Assembly: GCF_023921125.1 (NCBI RefSeq)
Contig: NZ_CP099466.1
Location: 682,001-746,000, forward strand
Source: Arthrobacter caoxuetaonis
GTDB lineage: Bacteria; Actinomycetota; Actinomycetes; Actinomycetales; Micrococcaceae
Direction: 5' to 3'
DNA: 64,000 bases
Shown in pieces: positions 42,490 through 50,975 of the stretch. A model generated the notes under the pieces. The model had not been told where the DNA came from. It did no database searches and saw only the letters and a list, made by a program, of their open reading frames with translations. Made by a program: the position numbers and the translations under genes. Each line of letters begins with the position of its first letter. Position 1 is the first letter of the stretch.

Positions 42490-43941
42490 ATGAACAAGGA
42501 ACATGGGTGGCCCGCGCCTGAGGAACGGACCGGGGAAGTAGCCGGCCGCGAATCGCCAGAAGACGGACGCCGGCCTGAAGCCGGGGACGGCGCGGATTCC
42601 GGGGTCAGCACGGAATCAGGGGACGCCGGACAACTGTCTTCGCTCGAGCCTCAGCCGGCGGAGAACCAGGCATCAGCTGCTGCGGAGGCAGAATCCGCTC
42701 CGGCGCCATCCGTTCCGTCTTACGCAGCTGGCCCAGGCTTTGCTCCGCCCGGATACGCCCCTCCGTCCGGATATGCCGCTCCGGCGGGCTACAGTGCGCC
42801 GGCCGGAAACGGCGGTCCCGTCAGTTATGGGCAGGCCCAGTCCGGAAACGGCGGTTACGGCGGTTACGGCCAAGCTCCGGCCGGTTACGCCCCTCCGTCC
42901 GGATATGCCGCTCCGGCGGGTTACAGCGCGCCGGCCGGGCACGGCGCTCCGTACGGATACGGCGGATATGCCGGACCCGGTGGATTCGGGCCGGGACAGG
43001 GCCCCGGGCCTGGAGGCCCGGCCGGTTACGGAAACGGACCGGGATACGGCAGCCATCAGCGGAAGTCACCGGGCAAAGGACTGGCCATCGCTGCCGTCTG
43101 CGTCGCCGGAGTCGGTCTGCTGTTCAGCTGGATCTGGTTCCTGAACTTCATCACCTATCTGGCCGGCGCCGTCGCCCTTGGCATGGGTATTCCAGCTCTG
43201 ATCAAGGGCATCAAGGCGAAAAACGTCGCGCTGCCGTTGTCCGTTATCGCGTTGTCTTTCGCGGTGGTGGCCATGGTCGCGGCGACCATCATCAACCTCA
43301 CCGTCCAATATGATTCCCCGGACACCGAGATGAATCCGGGCTATTCCCAGGGCCAGGCGGTCCCCGGACCTGTGCCTGCTGAGACGCCCGAACCGGTGCC
43401 CGCCGATGAACAGGCAACTGAACAGGCAACTGAGCGCCAAGAGCAGCCGGGCTTGCCTGACCGGGACTATTCGGCCGATATTTCCGGATCCTTCTACACG
43501 GACATCATTGAGCAGCCTGCCGCTTCAGCGGGGGAAGGTGTGCAGGTTGGCGACTACACCGTAACGCTCGCTGAAGTGGACCGGGATGCATCCGCCGAAG
43601 TGCTGGAGCGCGACCCTTCCGCAGGTGAGCCGACCCACGGGTACGTTCTCTTTGAATTCCGCGCGGTATACAACGGGTCCGCTTCCGGTGGCACCGGCCG
43701 GCCCGACTTGGACTTCACGCCAAAGTTCATTGGCGCCGATGCCCGGCTCCACAGTGTCCTGAACTGTTCCATGGATCTTGGCGTGAGCTCCTCCGACCGG
43801 CCCAGCCTGGCCCCGGGAGAGACCGGAACCTACGAAATCTGCTTCGATCTGCCCGAAGCAGCCCTGGCTGAGGACAGCAGGGTTGGCCTGCGAATGATCC
43901 TCGCCGAACGCAACGAGGACGTTTACTGGCGGTTGCCGTAG
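42490..43941 (+). CDS. membrane protein with Gly/Tyr/Pro-rich N-terminal region and extracytoplasmic Cys-pair domain, paralogue 2
   Basis: This encodes 483 residues. About 190 N-terminal residues are disordered: first acidic, then repeats such as YAPPSGYAAPAGYSAPAG. Two or three TM helices follow (GLAIAAVCVAGVGLLFSW, ITYLAGAVALGMGIPALI, VIALSFAVVAMVAATIIN), then an acidic linker, then the shared domain: VGDYTVTLAEVDRDA, YVLFEFRAVYNGS, FIGADARLHSVLNC, YEICFDLPEAAL and the end VYWRLP. The start has GGGGGAACGA directly upstream. The N-terminal repeats exist as two 68-bp near-copies in DNA. Confidence 0.8.
   Translation: MNKEHGWPAPEERTGEVAGRESPEDGRRPEAGDGADSGVSTESGDAGQLSSLEPQPAENQASAAAEAESAPAPSVPSYAAGPGFAPPGYAPPSGYAAPAGYSAPAGNGGPVSYGQAQSGNGGYGGYGQAPAGYAPPSGYAAPAGYSAPAGHGAPYGYGGYAGPGGFGPGQGPGPGGPAGYGNGPGYGSHQRKSPGKGLAIAAVCVAGVGLLFSWIWFLNFITYLAGAVALGMGIPALIKGIKAKNVALPLSVIALSFAVVAMVAATIINLTVQYDSPDTEMNPGYSQGQAVPGPVPAETPEPVPADEQATEQATERQEQPGLPDRDYSADISGSFYTDIIEQPAASAGEGVQVGDYTVTLAEVDRDASAEVLERDPSAGEPTHGYVLFEFRAVYNGSASGGTGRPDLDFTPKFIGADARLHSVLNCSMDLGVSSSDRPSLAPGETGTYEICFDLPEAALAEDSRVGLRMILAERNEDVYWRLP
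42751..42950 (+). repeat. two near-identical 68-bp repeats in paralogue 2
   Basis: The segment from 42751 (GGATACGCCCCTCCGTCCGG) recurs from 42883 with only a few changes, offset by 132 bases (a multiple of 3). Both encode the Tyr-Ala-Pro-Pro-Ser-Gly repeat, so the region can expand or shrink in frame. Confidence 0.75.
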
Positions 43942-43990
43942 GCCGGCTGTTGCGGGACCAGCACTGAACCAGAACCAATTTCAGGGGGAA

Positions 43991-44869
43991 ATGGGTATGC
44001 AGAATCAGACTGCGGCCGCGCCGCACGGGGACTATTACGGGTCTTACCCCGGGCCGGGCCAGGTGCTCCCGCCAGCCGGGTCTACGGGCAGGGGGCCGGC
44101 GATCGCTGCTGTTTCGGTGGCCGGGTCGGCGCTGGTGAGCTGCTGGATACCGTTCCTGAATGTTTATGCGTTCATCGCCGGCCCGGTAACCCTCGTGCTG
44201 GCGGTAGTTGCACTGGTGAGCGCGAAGAGGAAACCGCTCCTGGCCCGGGTGCTGGCAGTCGTCTCCATCGGGATGGCGGTCCTCGCCGTGGCGCTCGCCT
44301 GGTCCGTCAACTCCTGGGCCGTAAAAGCCCTCGACAAGACACCGGGATCTCCTCAGTCCCAGCAGGAAGCTGAGCAACCACGGTCCGCCGAAACCCGCGG
44401 ACTGTCGGGCGACGCATCCCCTGTGCTGCCCGGCAGGGCCCTGGAACAGATCCTCGCGGAGCCGGTTGTTCCATCCGGTGTGGGGGCACAGTTAGGGGAC
44501 TTTGAAGTCAGGCTTTCGGAAGTGGACCGTGATGCAACGGACAGGGTCCAGCAGCGCAGCCCGTCTTCCGTGCCGCAGGAGGGCACCTATGTGCTGTTCG
44601 AGTTCGAAATGCGCTACGACGGCGGGCTAACGGGCGAACCGGACTTCACTCTGGTGCCCGGATTCGTGGGCACTGACGGCCGCGAGTACTCGGCGGTGGA
44701 CTGCTCCACGGGCTTGAGCATGGAAGGCCCAGACCATCCGGGGCTGCACGGGGAGTACAGCGGCAGCTACGACATCTGTTTTGACCTGCCCCCGGAGGCC
44801 CTGGGCGACAAGAGCAGGGTGGTACTGCGGATGCCGGCCGTGGCCGAAGAGCTTTACTGGCAGCCATAA
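43991..44869 (+). CDS. membrane protein with extracytoplasmic Cys-pair domain, paralogue 3
   Basis: This encodes 292 residues. A short Gly/Tyr/Pro N terminus is followed by TM helices (GPAIAAVSVAGSALVSCWIP, VYAFIAGPVTLVLAVVALV, LLARVLAVVSIGMAVLAVAL). The C-terminal domain shares LGDFEVRLSEVDRDA, YVLFEFEMRYDGG, FVGTDGREYSAVDC and YDICFDLPPEALGD and ends LYWQP. GGGGGAA directly precedes the ATG. It starts 50 bp after paralogue 2, so co-transcription is possible. Confidence 0.78.
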   Translation: MGMQNQTAAAPHGDYYGSYPGPGQVLPPAGSTGRGPAIAAVSVAGSALVSCWIPFLNVYAFIAGPVTLVLAVVALVSAKRKPLLARVLAVVSIGMAVLAVALAWSVNSWAVKALDKTPGSPQSQQEAEQPRSAETRGLSGDASPVLPGRALEQILAEPVVPSGVGAQLGDFEVRLSEVDRDATDRVQQRSPSSVPQEGTYVLFEFEMRYDGGLTGEPDFTLVPGFVGTDGREYSAVDCSTGLSMEGPDHPGLHGEYSGSYDICFDLPPEALGDKSRVVLRMPAVAEELYWQP

Positions 44870-44917
44870 GGCGCTGGGGAGGCTGTGACTAGGAAGTATG
44901 CAGGTAGCGGCCTTGGC

Positions 44918-44923
44918 TAGGAT
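44918..44923 (+). promoter_or_regulatory. -10 element upstream of paralogue 4
   Basis: TAGGAT within GGCTAGGATAGGGG, 64 bases before the ATG at 44988; it matches the element before paralogue 2. Confidence 0.45.
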
Positions 44924-44987
44924 AGGGGTCGGCGGTCTCCGGACCGATCGAACTAATTTGATAACGCACGACTTTTGGGGGGAACGA

Positions 44988-46403
44988 ATGGATAGGGACC
45001 AGGGACAGCCCGAGCCCGCGGACCGGGACAACAGCGTCGGCGGTGACAGCTCCGGCACCGAGGCTGGCGCCAGCGACAGCACCGGCGGCACTCGCGACGG
45101 CGGCACTCGCGAGGGCGGTCCGGCTGCGGAGGACCTGCGCCCGGAGGCCGGACCGGAAGGGGACCCGGAACGTCCTGCCGAGGAAGAGGCCAAGGAGACG
45201 GCATCGGCCTGGTCCGCACCCGGTGGTGTAGAACCTGAAATTGGTGGCGGACCTTCGCTGCCATACCAGGACGGGCAGATTCCTCCGGTACCCCAGTACA
45301 ACCCCTATGCCCAGGTTCCCCGTATGCCTGCTGCCGACCAGGGCGGAGCCCCCGGATACCCCGGCCAGCAAGGCGGCTACCCGGGCTACCCAAGCTATCC
45401 CGGCCAGCAAAGCCAGCAAGGCCAACAGAGTCCCTACGCCAACCAGGCGGGAGCCCCCGGCTACTCGGGCTACCCGGGCCAGCAAGGGCAGCCCGGCCAG
45501 CCAGGTTCCTACCCCAACCCGGGCGGAGCCCCCGGATACCCCGGCCAGCCCGGCTACGGCAGCTACGGGCCGCCGCCGGCCACGCCGGGCAAGGGCCTGG
45601 CCATCGCGGCACTGGTGCTCGCCATCCTGGCCGTGCTCATTTGCTGGATCCCGTTACTGAACTTTGTGTCGTTCCCCCTGGCAATCGTCGCGCTCGGCCT
45701 GGCAATCCCGGCGCTCATCAAGGGCAACAAGGCCCGCAACGTTGCAAAACCGCTCTCGATCGCCGCGCTGACCGTAGCGGCGTTGTCCATCGTTACGGCC
45801 ATCGTTGTGAACACCGTCGTCGTGGACTCGCTGCGGGACGCAGGTCTCTGGGAAAGCGAAAGCGAGACGGGGACGGAGTCCTTCACTGAGGTCGAGGACT
45901 ACTCCGAGGAACTCACCGAAGCTGAGAAAGAGGATTACTCCTACCAGTTCACTGACTCGTACATCAGTGAAATTGCCGCAGAGCCGGCAAACGCAGCCGG
46001 CGACGAAGTGACCGTGGGTGACTACACGGTCACCCTGGTGGAGCTGGACCGCGACGCAGCGGCCGAGGTCCAGGAACGGGACCCGCAGGCCGGCGCACCG
46101 GACTACAACTACGTTCTGGCCCGCTTCACCGCCGTCTACAACGGCACCGGAGACGGACGTCCGTGGCTGGACCTGCCGCCGGAACTCATTGGAACTGACA
46201 GCAGGCTCTACACCGTCATGGGGTGCTCCAGTGGCCTCGGCCAGCGGAGCATTGACCAGGAACTGCTCAGCAAGGGGGACACCGTCACGGTGGAAGCCTG
46301 CTTCGACGTTCCCGATACCGCCCTGGGCGAGGACAGCCGCCTGGGCATGCGCATGATCCTCGCCGAGCAGGACAACGACTACGTCTACTGGCGCCTGCCG
46401 TAA
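44988..46403 (+). CDS. membrane protein with Gly/Tyr/Pro/Gln-rich N-terminal region and extracytoplasmic Cys-pair domain, paralogue 4
   Basis: This encodes 471 residues. The first 85 residues are acidic and disordered; residues about 100-190 are Gly/Tyr/Pro/Gln repeats (GAPGYPGQQGGYPGYPSYPG and similar). TM helices follow (GLAIAALVLAILAVLICWIP, FPLAIVALGLAIPALI, LSIAALTVAALSIVTAIV), then an acidic linker and the shared domain: VGDYTVTLVELDRDA, YVLARFTAVYNGT, LIGTDSRLYTVMGC, VEACFDVPDTALGE, ending VYWRLP. GGGGGGAACGA precedes the ATG, as in paralogue 2. Function unknown; a sensor or wall-facing adaptor is a guess. Confidence 0.8.
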   Translation: MDRDQGQPEPADRDNSVGGDSSGTEAGASDSTGGTRDGGTREGGPAAEDLRPEAGPEGDPERPAEEEAKETASAWSAPGGVEPEIGGGPSLPYQDGQIPPVPQYNPYAQVPRMPAADQGGAPGYPGQQGGYPGYPSYPGQQSQQGQQSPYANQAGAPGYSGYPGQQGQPGQPGSYPNPGGAPGYPGQPGYGSYGPPPATPGKGLAIAALVLAILAVLICWIPLLNFVSFPLAIVALGLAIPALIKGNKARNVAKPLSIAALTVAALSIVTAIVVNTVVVDSLRDAGLWESESETGTESFTEVEDYSEELTEAEKEDYSYQFTDSYISEIAAEPANAAGDEVTVGDYTVTLVELDRDAAAEVQERDPQAGAPDYNYVLARFTAVYNGTGDGRPWLDLPPELIGTDSRLYTVMGCSSGLGQRSIDQELLSKGDTVTVEACFDVPDTALGEDSRLGMRMILAEQDNDYVYWRLP

Positions 46404-46520
46404 CCGAAGCGACGTAAGAATAGTCCTCAGACTGCTGAAACTCAATGGTGCTGGAGATACTTGAGTGCTTTACGAGGAAGAAGTCGGCTGAGGAAGAACA
46501 GGCTGTTTTAAGCTGGAAAA

Positions 46521-46548
46521 GGCCCGCTCCGTTGGGGCGGAGCGGGCC
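46521..46548 (-). terminator. terminator of the second rhodanese gene
   Basis: GGCCCGCTCCG and CGGAGCGGGCC form an 11-bp perfect stem with a 6-base loop. On the minus strand TTTTCC follows, a good intrinsic terminator for the gene ending at 46573. Confidence 0.75.
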
Positions 46549-46572
46549 ATCACCACGGGAAAGCGTTCGCGG

Positions 46573-47163
46573 CTAGCGGTCGAGGTCCGCCTGGATCTCT
46601 TCCCACGACGGCTCGGAAGCACCCTGGTTCCACGGCAGGTACGCCAGCGCCTTGCCCATCGCACAGGTGTTGGACAGCGCAGAGAAAACCAGCCCGCCGC
46701 TGATGCCCCCGGCCAGCATTCGGAACTTCGGCGACGCCACGCGGCCTGCCAGCAGGCCCAGCCCCACGAGGCTTCCGGCGGCGAAACGCACCTGGCGCTC
46801 CATATCCCAGACCTGCTTGCCTCGCACGACGGAACCGCCGGCCTTCTCGACGTCGTCCACGCTGCCGGTGAGCACCTGCCCGCCCTCCAGCCCGGCTGCG
46901 GCCAGGCGCTCGTGCGCCTGCTTGGCGCGGACACCGGACTGGCACAGGATCACGACGTCGCTGCCCAGCCGGGCGGAAAGCTCAACGGTGTGCGCAGAGA
47001 GCAGGGGCAACGGAATGTTGTGGGAGCCCGGGAGATGTGCGGACTCAAACTCGGCGGGATTGCGGACGTCGATAACCGTGAGGTTCGGGTTGTCCTCCAG
47101 CAGTGCCTTCAGAGTGGGGGCGTCGATGGTCTTGGTGGTCTCTGCGGTGGCAGCGGGGGACAT
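46573..47163 (-). CDS. rhodanese with C-terminal DUF2892 membrane hairpin, paralogue of the sulfur-island protein
   Basis: This encodes 196 residues. The rhodanese domain has VIDVRNPAEFESAHLPGS and the active loop LCQSGVRAKQA with Cys74. The DUF2892 part (about 120-175) has SPKFRMLAGGISGGLVFSALSNTCAMG. It is closely alike along its whole length to the protein at 17726-18328, but no ATACCC-N4-GGGTAT palindrome lies upstream, so it should be controlled differently. The ATG at 47163 has GAAGGAT upstream; an in-frame start at 47199 is less likely. Confidence 0.85.
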   Translation of the reverse strand: MSPAATAETTKTIDAPTLKALLEDNPNLTVIDVRNPAEFESAHLPGSHNIPLPLLSAHTVELSARLGSDVVILCQSGVRAKQAHERLAAAGLEGGQVLTGSVDDVEKAGGSVVRGKQVWDMERQVRFAAGSLVGLGLLAGRVASPKFRMLAGGISGGLVFSALSNTCAMGKALAYLPWNQGASEPSWEEIQADLDR

Positions 47164-47262
47164 TGGGATCCTTCGGAAGTGATGGCCGGAGTGAAGCATC
47201 CACCCTATGGGCCGAATCTGGGAGAAGGCCGGGGACGTTACGGAGTGTGGCCGGGCGGGCAG

Positions 47263-47856
47263 CTATTCCCCGATGGACCAGGGGTCCCTGCGCTGGCTCC
47301 TAAGGTCCCCTACCCGCAGAAGACGCCGGTACAGCGCGCCAACCAGGAGTACGGGGACAGCGAACATGATGACAATCAGGGCAGTGGAAGGCAGTTCGAG
47401 GAACCGTGCCATGGCCGGGGACGCCGGTGCTGCGTCGCTGTAGACATGGCGCAGGAGCATCAGCGCCGCGTGAAGCAGCGCCGGTGCGGTGACGGCAGCC
47501 GCTGCCAAAGCGCCGAGGATCCGGGACCTCGGGGAAGGTTCGACGACGGCATCCTGGGTGATCTCGTAGATCACCGGCGCGAGGACCGCGGGGATGAGCA
47601 GCCACAGCGAGGCGACGGCCAGCCCGGTCAGGAAGACGCCACGGGCGTACGACGGGGCTGCGGGCTGCGAGGTCATGACAAGGACCAGTCCAGTGACACC
47701 GACCAGGGAAATGAGTCCCGCGATGACCGGAGCTATGCGCTTCACGGCGTTCATCCCGCGCGCTTGCTGTGCCAGCCTCTCGGCTACCTCTTCCCAGTGC
47801 CGGTCTTCGCTGCCGCTGCTGTAAGCGGCTTCGCCGTCCCTGCCCAACGATGCCAT
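47263..47856 (-). CDS. membrane protein with four predicted TM helices, unknown function
   Basis: This encodes 197 residues. A polar N terminus of about 35 residues is followed by helices IAPVIAGLISLVGVTGLVLV, GVFLTGLAVASLWLLIPAVL, ILGALAAAAVTAPALLHAAL and ALIVIMFAVPVLLVGALY. The C-terminal tail is basic (RRLLRVGDLRSQRRD), so likely inside. The ATG at 47856 is chosen because GGGGGG lies upstream and an earlier start (47892) adds little. No family recognised. Confidence 0.65.
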   Translation of the reverse strand: MASLGRDGEAAYSSGSEDRHWEEVAERLAQQARGMNAVKRIAPVIAGLISLVGVTGLVLVMTSQPAAPSYARGVFLTGLAVASLWLLIPAVLAPVIYEITQDAVVEPSPRSRILGALAAAAVTAPALLHAALMLLRHVYSDAAPASPAMARFLELPSTALIVIMFAVPVLLVGALYRRLLRVGDLRSQRRDPWSIGE

Positions 47857-48195
47857 GTCCCGTATCCCCCCGATCTGCTGTTTCGTCAGCAAGAATACCG
47901 GGTCTGCTGCGGGCCGGGCCGGGGAGTAAAGGGTGAAAGTTCACCTGGCCTCTTGGGTCCGTATGACAATCTGGGCCCCCGCGCATTGCGTTTGGATAAC
48001 GTTCCGGGAACCCCTTGCCGGAGGGGCATGCGCGGGCATATGTTGTGCTGGCCTACAAATTGTCGGTAGGGGTACCGGCAGGGCGCTACAGCGTTGTATC
48101 CGCTCGATCCAGCCGTCCGGGTCACAAGGATGTTTCCCGTAGTCTCGCCGCGCAGTGCCCTTGCCGGCGGCAGGATCCTTTTCGAAGGTTCGACC
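47857..48195. other. 339-bp divergent intergenic region before the sugar transporter
   Basis: No gene is supported here. It must hold promoters for the membrane protein (minus) and the sugar-binding protein (plus). GGATAACGTTCC (47994-48005) contains the AACGTT core often seen in LacI-family operators; no LacI gene lies nearby, so this is only suggestive. Confidence 0.4.
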
Positions 48196-49317
48196 ATGAG
48201 CAAAAGAAAGAATGTTTCGGCCCTCTTCCTGGCGTTCGGACTGGCAGCAGGTATGGCGGCCTGCGCCCCGGCCGGCACCACCAACAGCGACAGCGAGGGC
48301 GGCGACGGCGTCGACTGCAATGTCGGCATCTCCATGCCCACCCGCAGCCTGGAACGCTGGATCAACGACGGCGAAGGGCTGAAGGAGAACCTTGAAGCCC
48401 GCGACTGCACCGTTGACCTGCAGTACGCAGATGACAAGACCGACCAGCAGATCAGCCAGATCCAGAACCAGGTGGCCGGCGGCGCGAAGATCCTGGTGGT
48501 CGCAGCGATCGACGGCGAAACCCTCGGCCCGGTCCTGGAGGACGCCAAGAACCAGGACGTCACCGTGATCGCCTACGACCGGCTGATCAACGGCACCGAC
48601 GCAGTGGACTACTACGCCACGTTCGACAACTACCAGGTGGGCCAGCTCCAGGGCGAGTTCATCGAGGAGCAGCTGGGCCTGGCCGACGGCGAAGGCCCCT
48701 ACAACCTTGAACCGTTCGCCGGCAGCCCGGATGACAACAACGCCAAGTTCTTCTTCTCCGGCGCGTGGGATGTCCTGCTGCCCTACGTGGAGAGCGGGCA
48801 GCTGGTGGTTCCGTCCGGCAAGTCCCCGGCCTCGAACGACGACTGGACGTCCATCGGCATCCTCGGCTGGGGCTCGGCGGATGCGCAGGCGGAAATGGAC
48901 AACCGGCTGCAGTCCTTCTACACCGGCGGTGACAAGGTCGACGTCGTGCTTTCGCCCAATGACAGCCTGGCGCTCGGCATCGAACAGTCGCTTTCCAGCG
49001 CAGGGTACGCCCCGGGCACCGACTGGCCGGTGATCACCGGCCAGGACGGCGACGTCGCGAACATCAAGGCCATCCTGGCCGACCAGCAGTCCATGACTGT
49101 CTGGAAGGACACCCGGGAGCTCGGCGCCCAGGTGGACACCATGATCGAGCAGATCGTCAACGGGGAAGAGGTGGAGGTCACTGACACCGAGACCTACGAC
49201 AACGGGGTGAAGGTGGTCCCCACCTACATCCTTGAGCCGCAGGTCGTGGTCAAGGACGATGTCCAGCCGATGCTGGTGGACTCCGGTTTCGTGGAGGCCG
49301 CCGACATCGGGCTGTAG
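48196..49317 (+). CDS. chvE: multiple-sugar-binding lipoprotein (ChvE-like)
   Basis: This 373-residue ABC substrate-binding protein has a lipoprotein signal peptide with the lipobox MAAC (Cys23), so it is attached to the outer face of the membrane. The mature part has the ChvE fingerprint: [69 protein letters not shown] and [24 protein letters not shown]. Relatives bind glucose, galactose, arabinose or xylose. The ATPase and permease follow. The start is the ATG before the signal peptide, with GAAGG upstream. Confidence 0.9.
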   Translation: MSKRKNVSALFLAFGLAAGMAACAPAGTTNSDSEGGDGVDCNVGISMPTRSLERWINDGEGLKENLEARDCTVDLQYADDKTDQQISQIQNQVAGGAKILVVAAIDGETLGPVLEDAKNQDVTVIAYDRLINGTDAVDYYATFDNYQVGQLQGEFIEEQLGLADGEGPYNLEPFAGSPDDNNAKFFFSGAWDVLLPYVESGQLVVPSGKSPASNDDWTSIGILGWGSADAQAEMDNRLQSFYTGGDKVDVVLSPNDSLALGIEQSLSSAGYAPGTDWPVITGQDGDVANIKAILADQQSMTVWKDTRELGAQVDTMIEQIVNGEEVEVTDTETYDNGVKVVPTYILEPQVVVKDDVQPMLVDSGFVEAADIGL

Positions 49318-49380
49318 CGGTCCCCGGCTGTAGCGGTCCCGGTTTGCGGGGCACGGCGGCGGCTGCCGCCGTCGTGCCCC
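49310..49380 (+). repeat. tandem 15-bp repeat plus hairpin between the sugar-binding protein and ATPase genes
   Basis: GGCTGTAGCGGTCCC occurs at 49310-49324, across the stop codon, and at 49326-49340. An inverted repeat with 15-base arms (one mismatch) follows at 49348-49380. Hairpins after binding-protein genes commonly stabilise that part of the mRNA and raise the binding protein over the other components (general knowledge). Confidence 0.6.
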
Positions 49381-49406
49381 ACCTTCCCACTTCAGTGAGG
49401 CGAGAG

Positions 49407-50975
49407 ATGATCGACGACGACGTCGTCCTGCACATGGACGGCATTGTGAAGGAGTTCAACGGCATCAAGGCCCTGGACGGGGTGTCGGTGTCCGTCCGGC
49501 GCGGTGAGGTGCACGGCATCTGCGGCGAGAACGGCGCCGGCAAGTCCACGCTGATGAAGGTGCTCAGCGGCGTCTACCCGCACGGCAGTTTCGAGGGAAC
49601 CATCTCGCTGGAGGGCAGGCCGGTCAGCTACGGCTCGATCAATGACAGCGAGCGGGACGGGATCGTGATCATCCACCAGGAGCTGGCGCTCAGCCCGTTC
49701 CTGTCCATCGCGGAGAACATCTTCCTGGGCAACGAGGTGCAGCGCGGCGGGGTGATCGACTGGAACCAGACCAACCTGCAGGCCGCGGCCCTGCTGAAGC
49801 GGGTGGGGCTGGAGGAGAACCCGGCCACCAAGATCCTGGAGCTCGGCGTCGGCAAGCAGCAGCTGGTGGAAATCGCCAAGGCGCTGTCCAAGGAAGTGAA
49901 GATCCTGATCCTGGACGAGCCGACGGCGGCACTGAACGACGGCGATTCGGCGCACCTTTTGGGGCTCATTGACCAGCTGCGCGACGGCGGCATCACCTCG
50001 ATCGTCATTTCCCACAAACTCAACGAAATCCGGGCGATCGCGGACACAGTGACGGTGATCCGGGACGGAAAAACCATTGAGTCCTTTCCGGTGGAAAACA
50101 CTCCGGAAATCGAAACCCGGATTATCCGGGACATGGTGGGCCGGCCGCTGGACAGCCAGTTCCCGGACCGGGAACCGCAGATCGGCGAGGAGAAATTCCG
50201 GGTGGAGGACTGGACGGTGCACCACCCGATCGACGTGGACCGCGTGGTGGTTTCCAACGCGTCCTTCAACGTCCGGGCGGGGGAAATCGTCGGCTTCGCG
50301 GGGCTGATGGGGGCCGGACGCACCGAACTGGCGATGAGTATCTTCGGCCGGTCCTGGGGCACCGGGATTTCCGGCCGGGTGTACAAAGACGGCGTGGAAA
50401 TCCAGACCCGGTCGGTGGGGGAGGCCATCAGGCACGGACTGGCCTACGTGAGCGAGGACCGGAAGCGGTACGGACTGAACCTGATCGGCTCGGTGGTGGT
50501 CAACGTGTCCGCCGCCGCGCTGGGGAAGCTGGCCCGGCTGGGCGTGATCGACAAGCACCGCGAATATGCCGTGGCGGATGACTACCGGCAGAAGATGAAC
50601 ATCCGCACCCCGTCCGTCGTCTCCCTGGTGGCCAACCTCTCCGGCGGAAACCAGCAGAAGGTGGTGCTGAGCAAATGGATTTACTCCGGCCCGGAGGTAC
50701 TGATCCTGGACGAACCAACCCGGGGAATCGACGTCGGCGCCAAGTTTGAGATTTACGGAATCATCAATGAAATGGCGGCGCAGGGCAAAGCCGTGCTGGT
50801 CATTTCCAGTGAACTGCCCGAGCTGATCGGGCTCTGCGACCGCATTTACACCATCGCCGAAGGCAGGCTCACTGCGGAGGTTCCGCGGGCCGACGCCACG
50901 CAGGAGGAACTGATGCGGCACATGACGGTCGTCCGTAAGAAATCCGCCCGTAATGAAGGAGCACAAGGGACGTGA
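49407..50975 (+). CDS. mmsA: multiple-sugar ABC transporter ATPase, two nucleotide-binding domains
   Basis: This 522-residue protein consists of two ABC modules. The first has Walker [11 protein letters not shown] (about 37), signature [15 protein letters not shown] and Walker [11 protein letters not shown]. The second has a degenerate Walker A ([10 protein letters not shown], about 300), signature [15 protein letters not shown] and Walker [12 protein letters not shown]. This is the form of MglA/XylG/MmsA sugar ATPases. GAGGCGAG precedes the ATG at 49407. The stop overlaps the permease start. Confidence 0.92.
   Translation: MIDDDVVLHMDGIVKEFNGIKALDGVSVSVRRGEVHGICGENGAGKSTLMKVLSGVYPHGSFEGTISLEGRPVSYGSINDSERDGIVIIHQELALSPFLSIAENIFLGNEVQRGGVIDWNQTNLQAAALLKRVGLEENPATKILELGVGKQQLVEIAKALSKEVKILILDEPTAALNDGDSAHLLGLIDQLRDGGITSIVISHKLNEIRAIADTVTVIRDGKTIESFPVENTPEIETRIIRDMVGRPLDSQFPDREPQIGEEKFRVEDWTVHHPIDVDRVVVSNASFNVRAGEIVGFAGLMGAGRTELAMSIFGRSWGTGISGRVYKDGVEIQTRSVGEAIRHGLAYVSEDRKRYGLNLIGSVVVNVSAAALGKLARLGVIDKHREYAVADDYRQKMNIRTPSVVSLVANLSGGNQQKVVLSKWIYSGPEVLILDEPTRGIDVGAKFEIYGIINEMAAQGKAVLVISSELPELIGLCDRIYTIAEGRLTAEVPRADATQEELMRHMTVVRKKSARNEGAQGT

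Noticed and set aside
47200..47230. ACCCTATGGG near the second rhodanese gene as a CsoR/CstR operator
   Set aside because: The outer AT/AT bases of ATACCC-N4-GGGTAT are missing and the spacing differs, so it does not match the four good sites.
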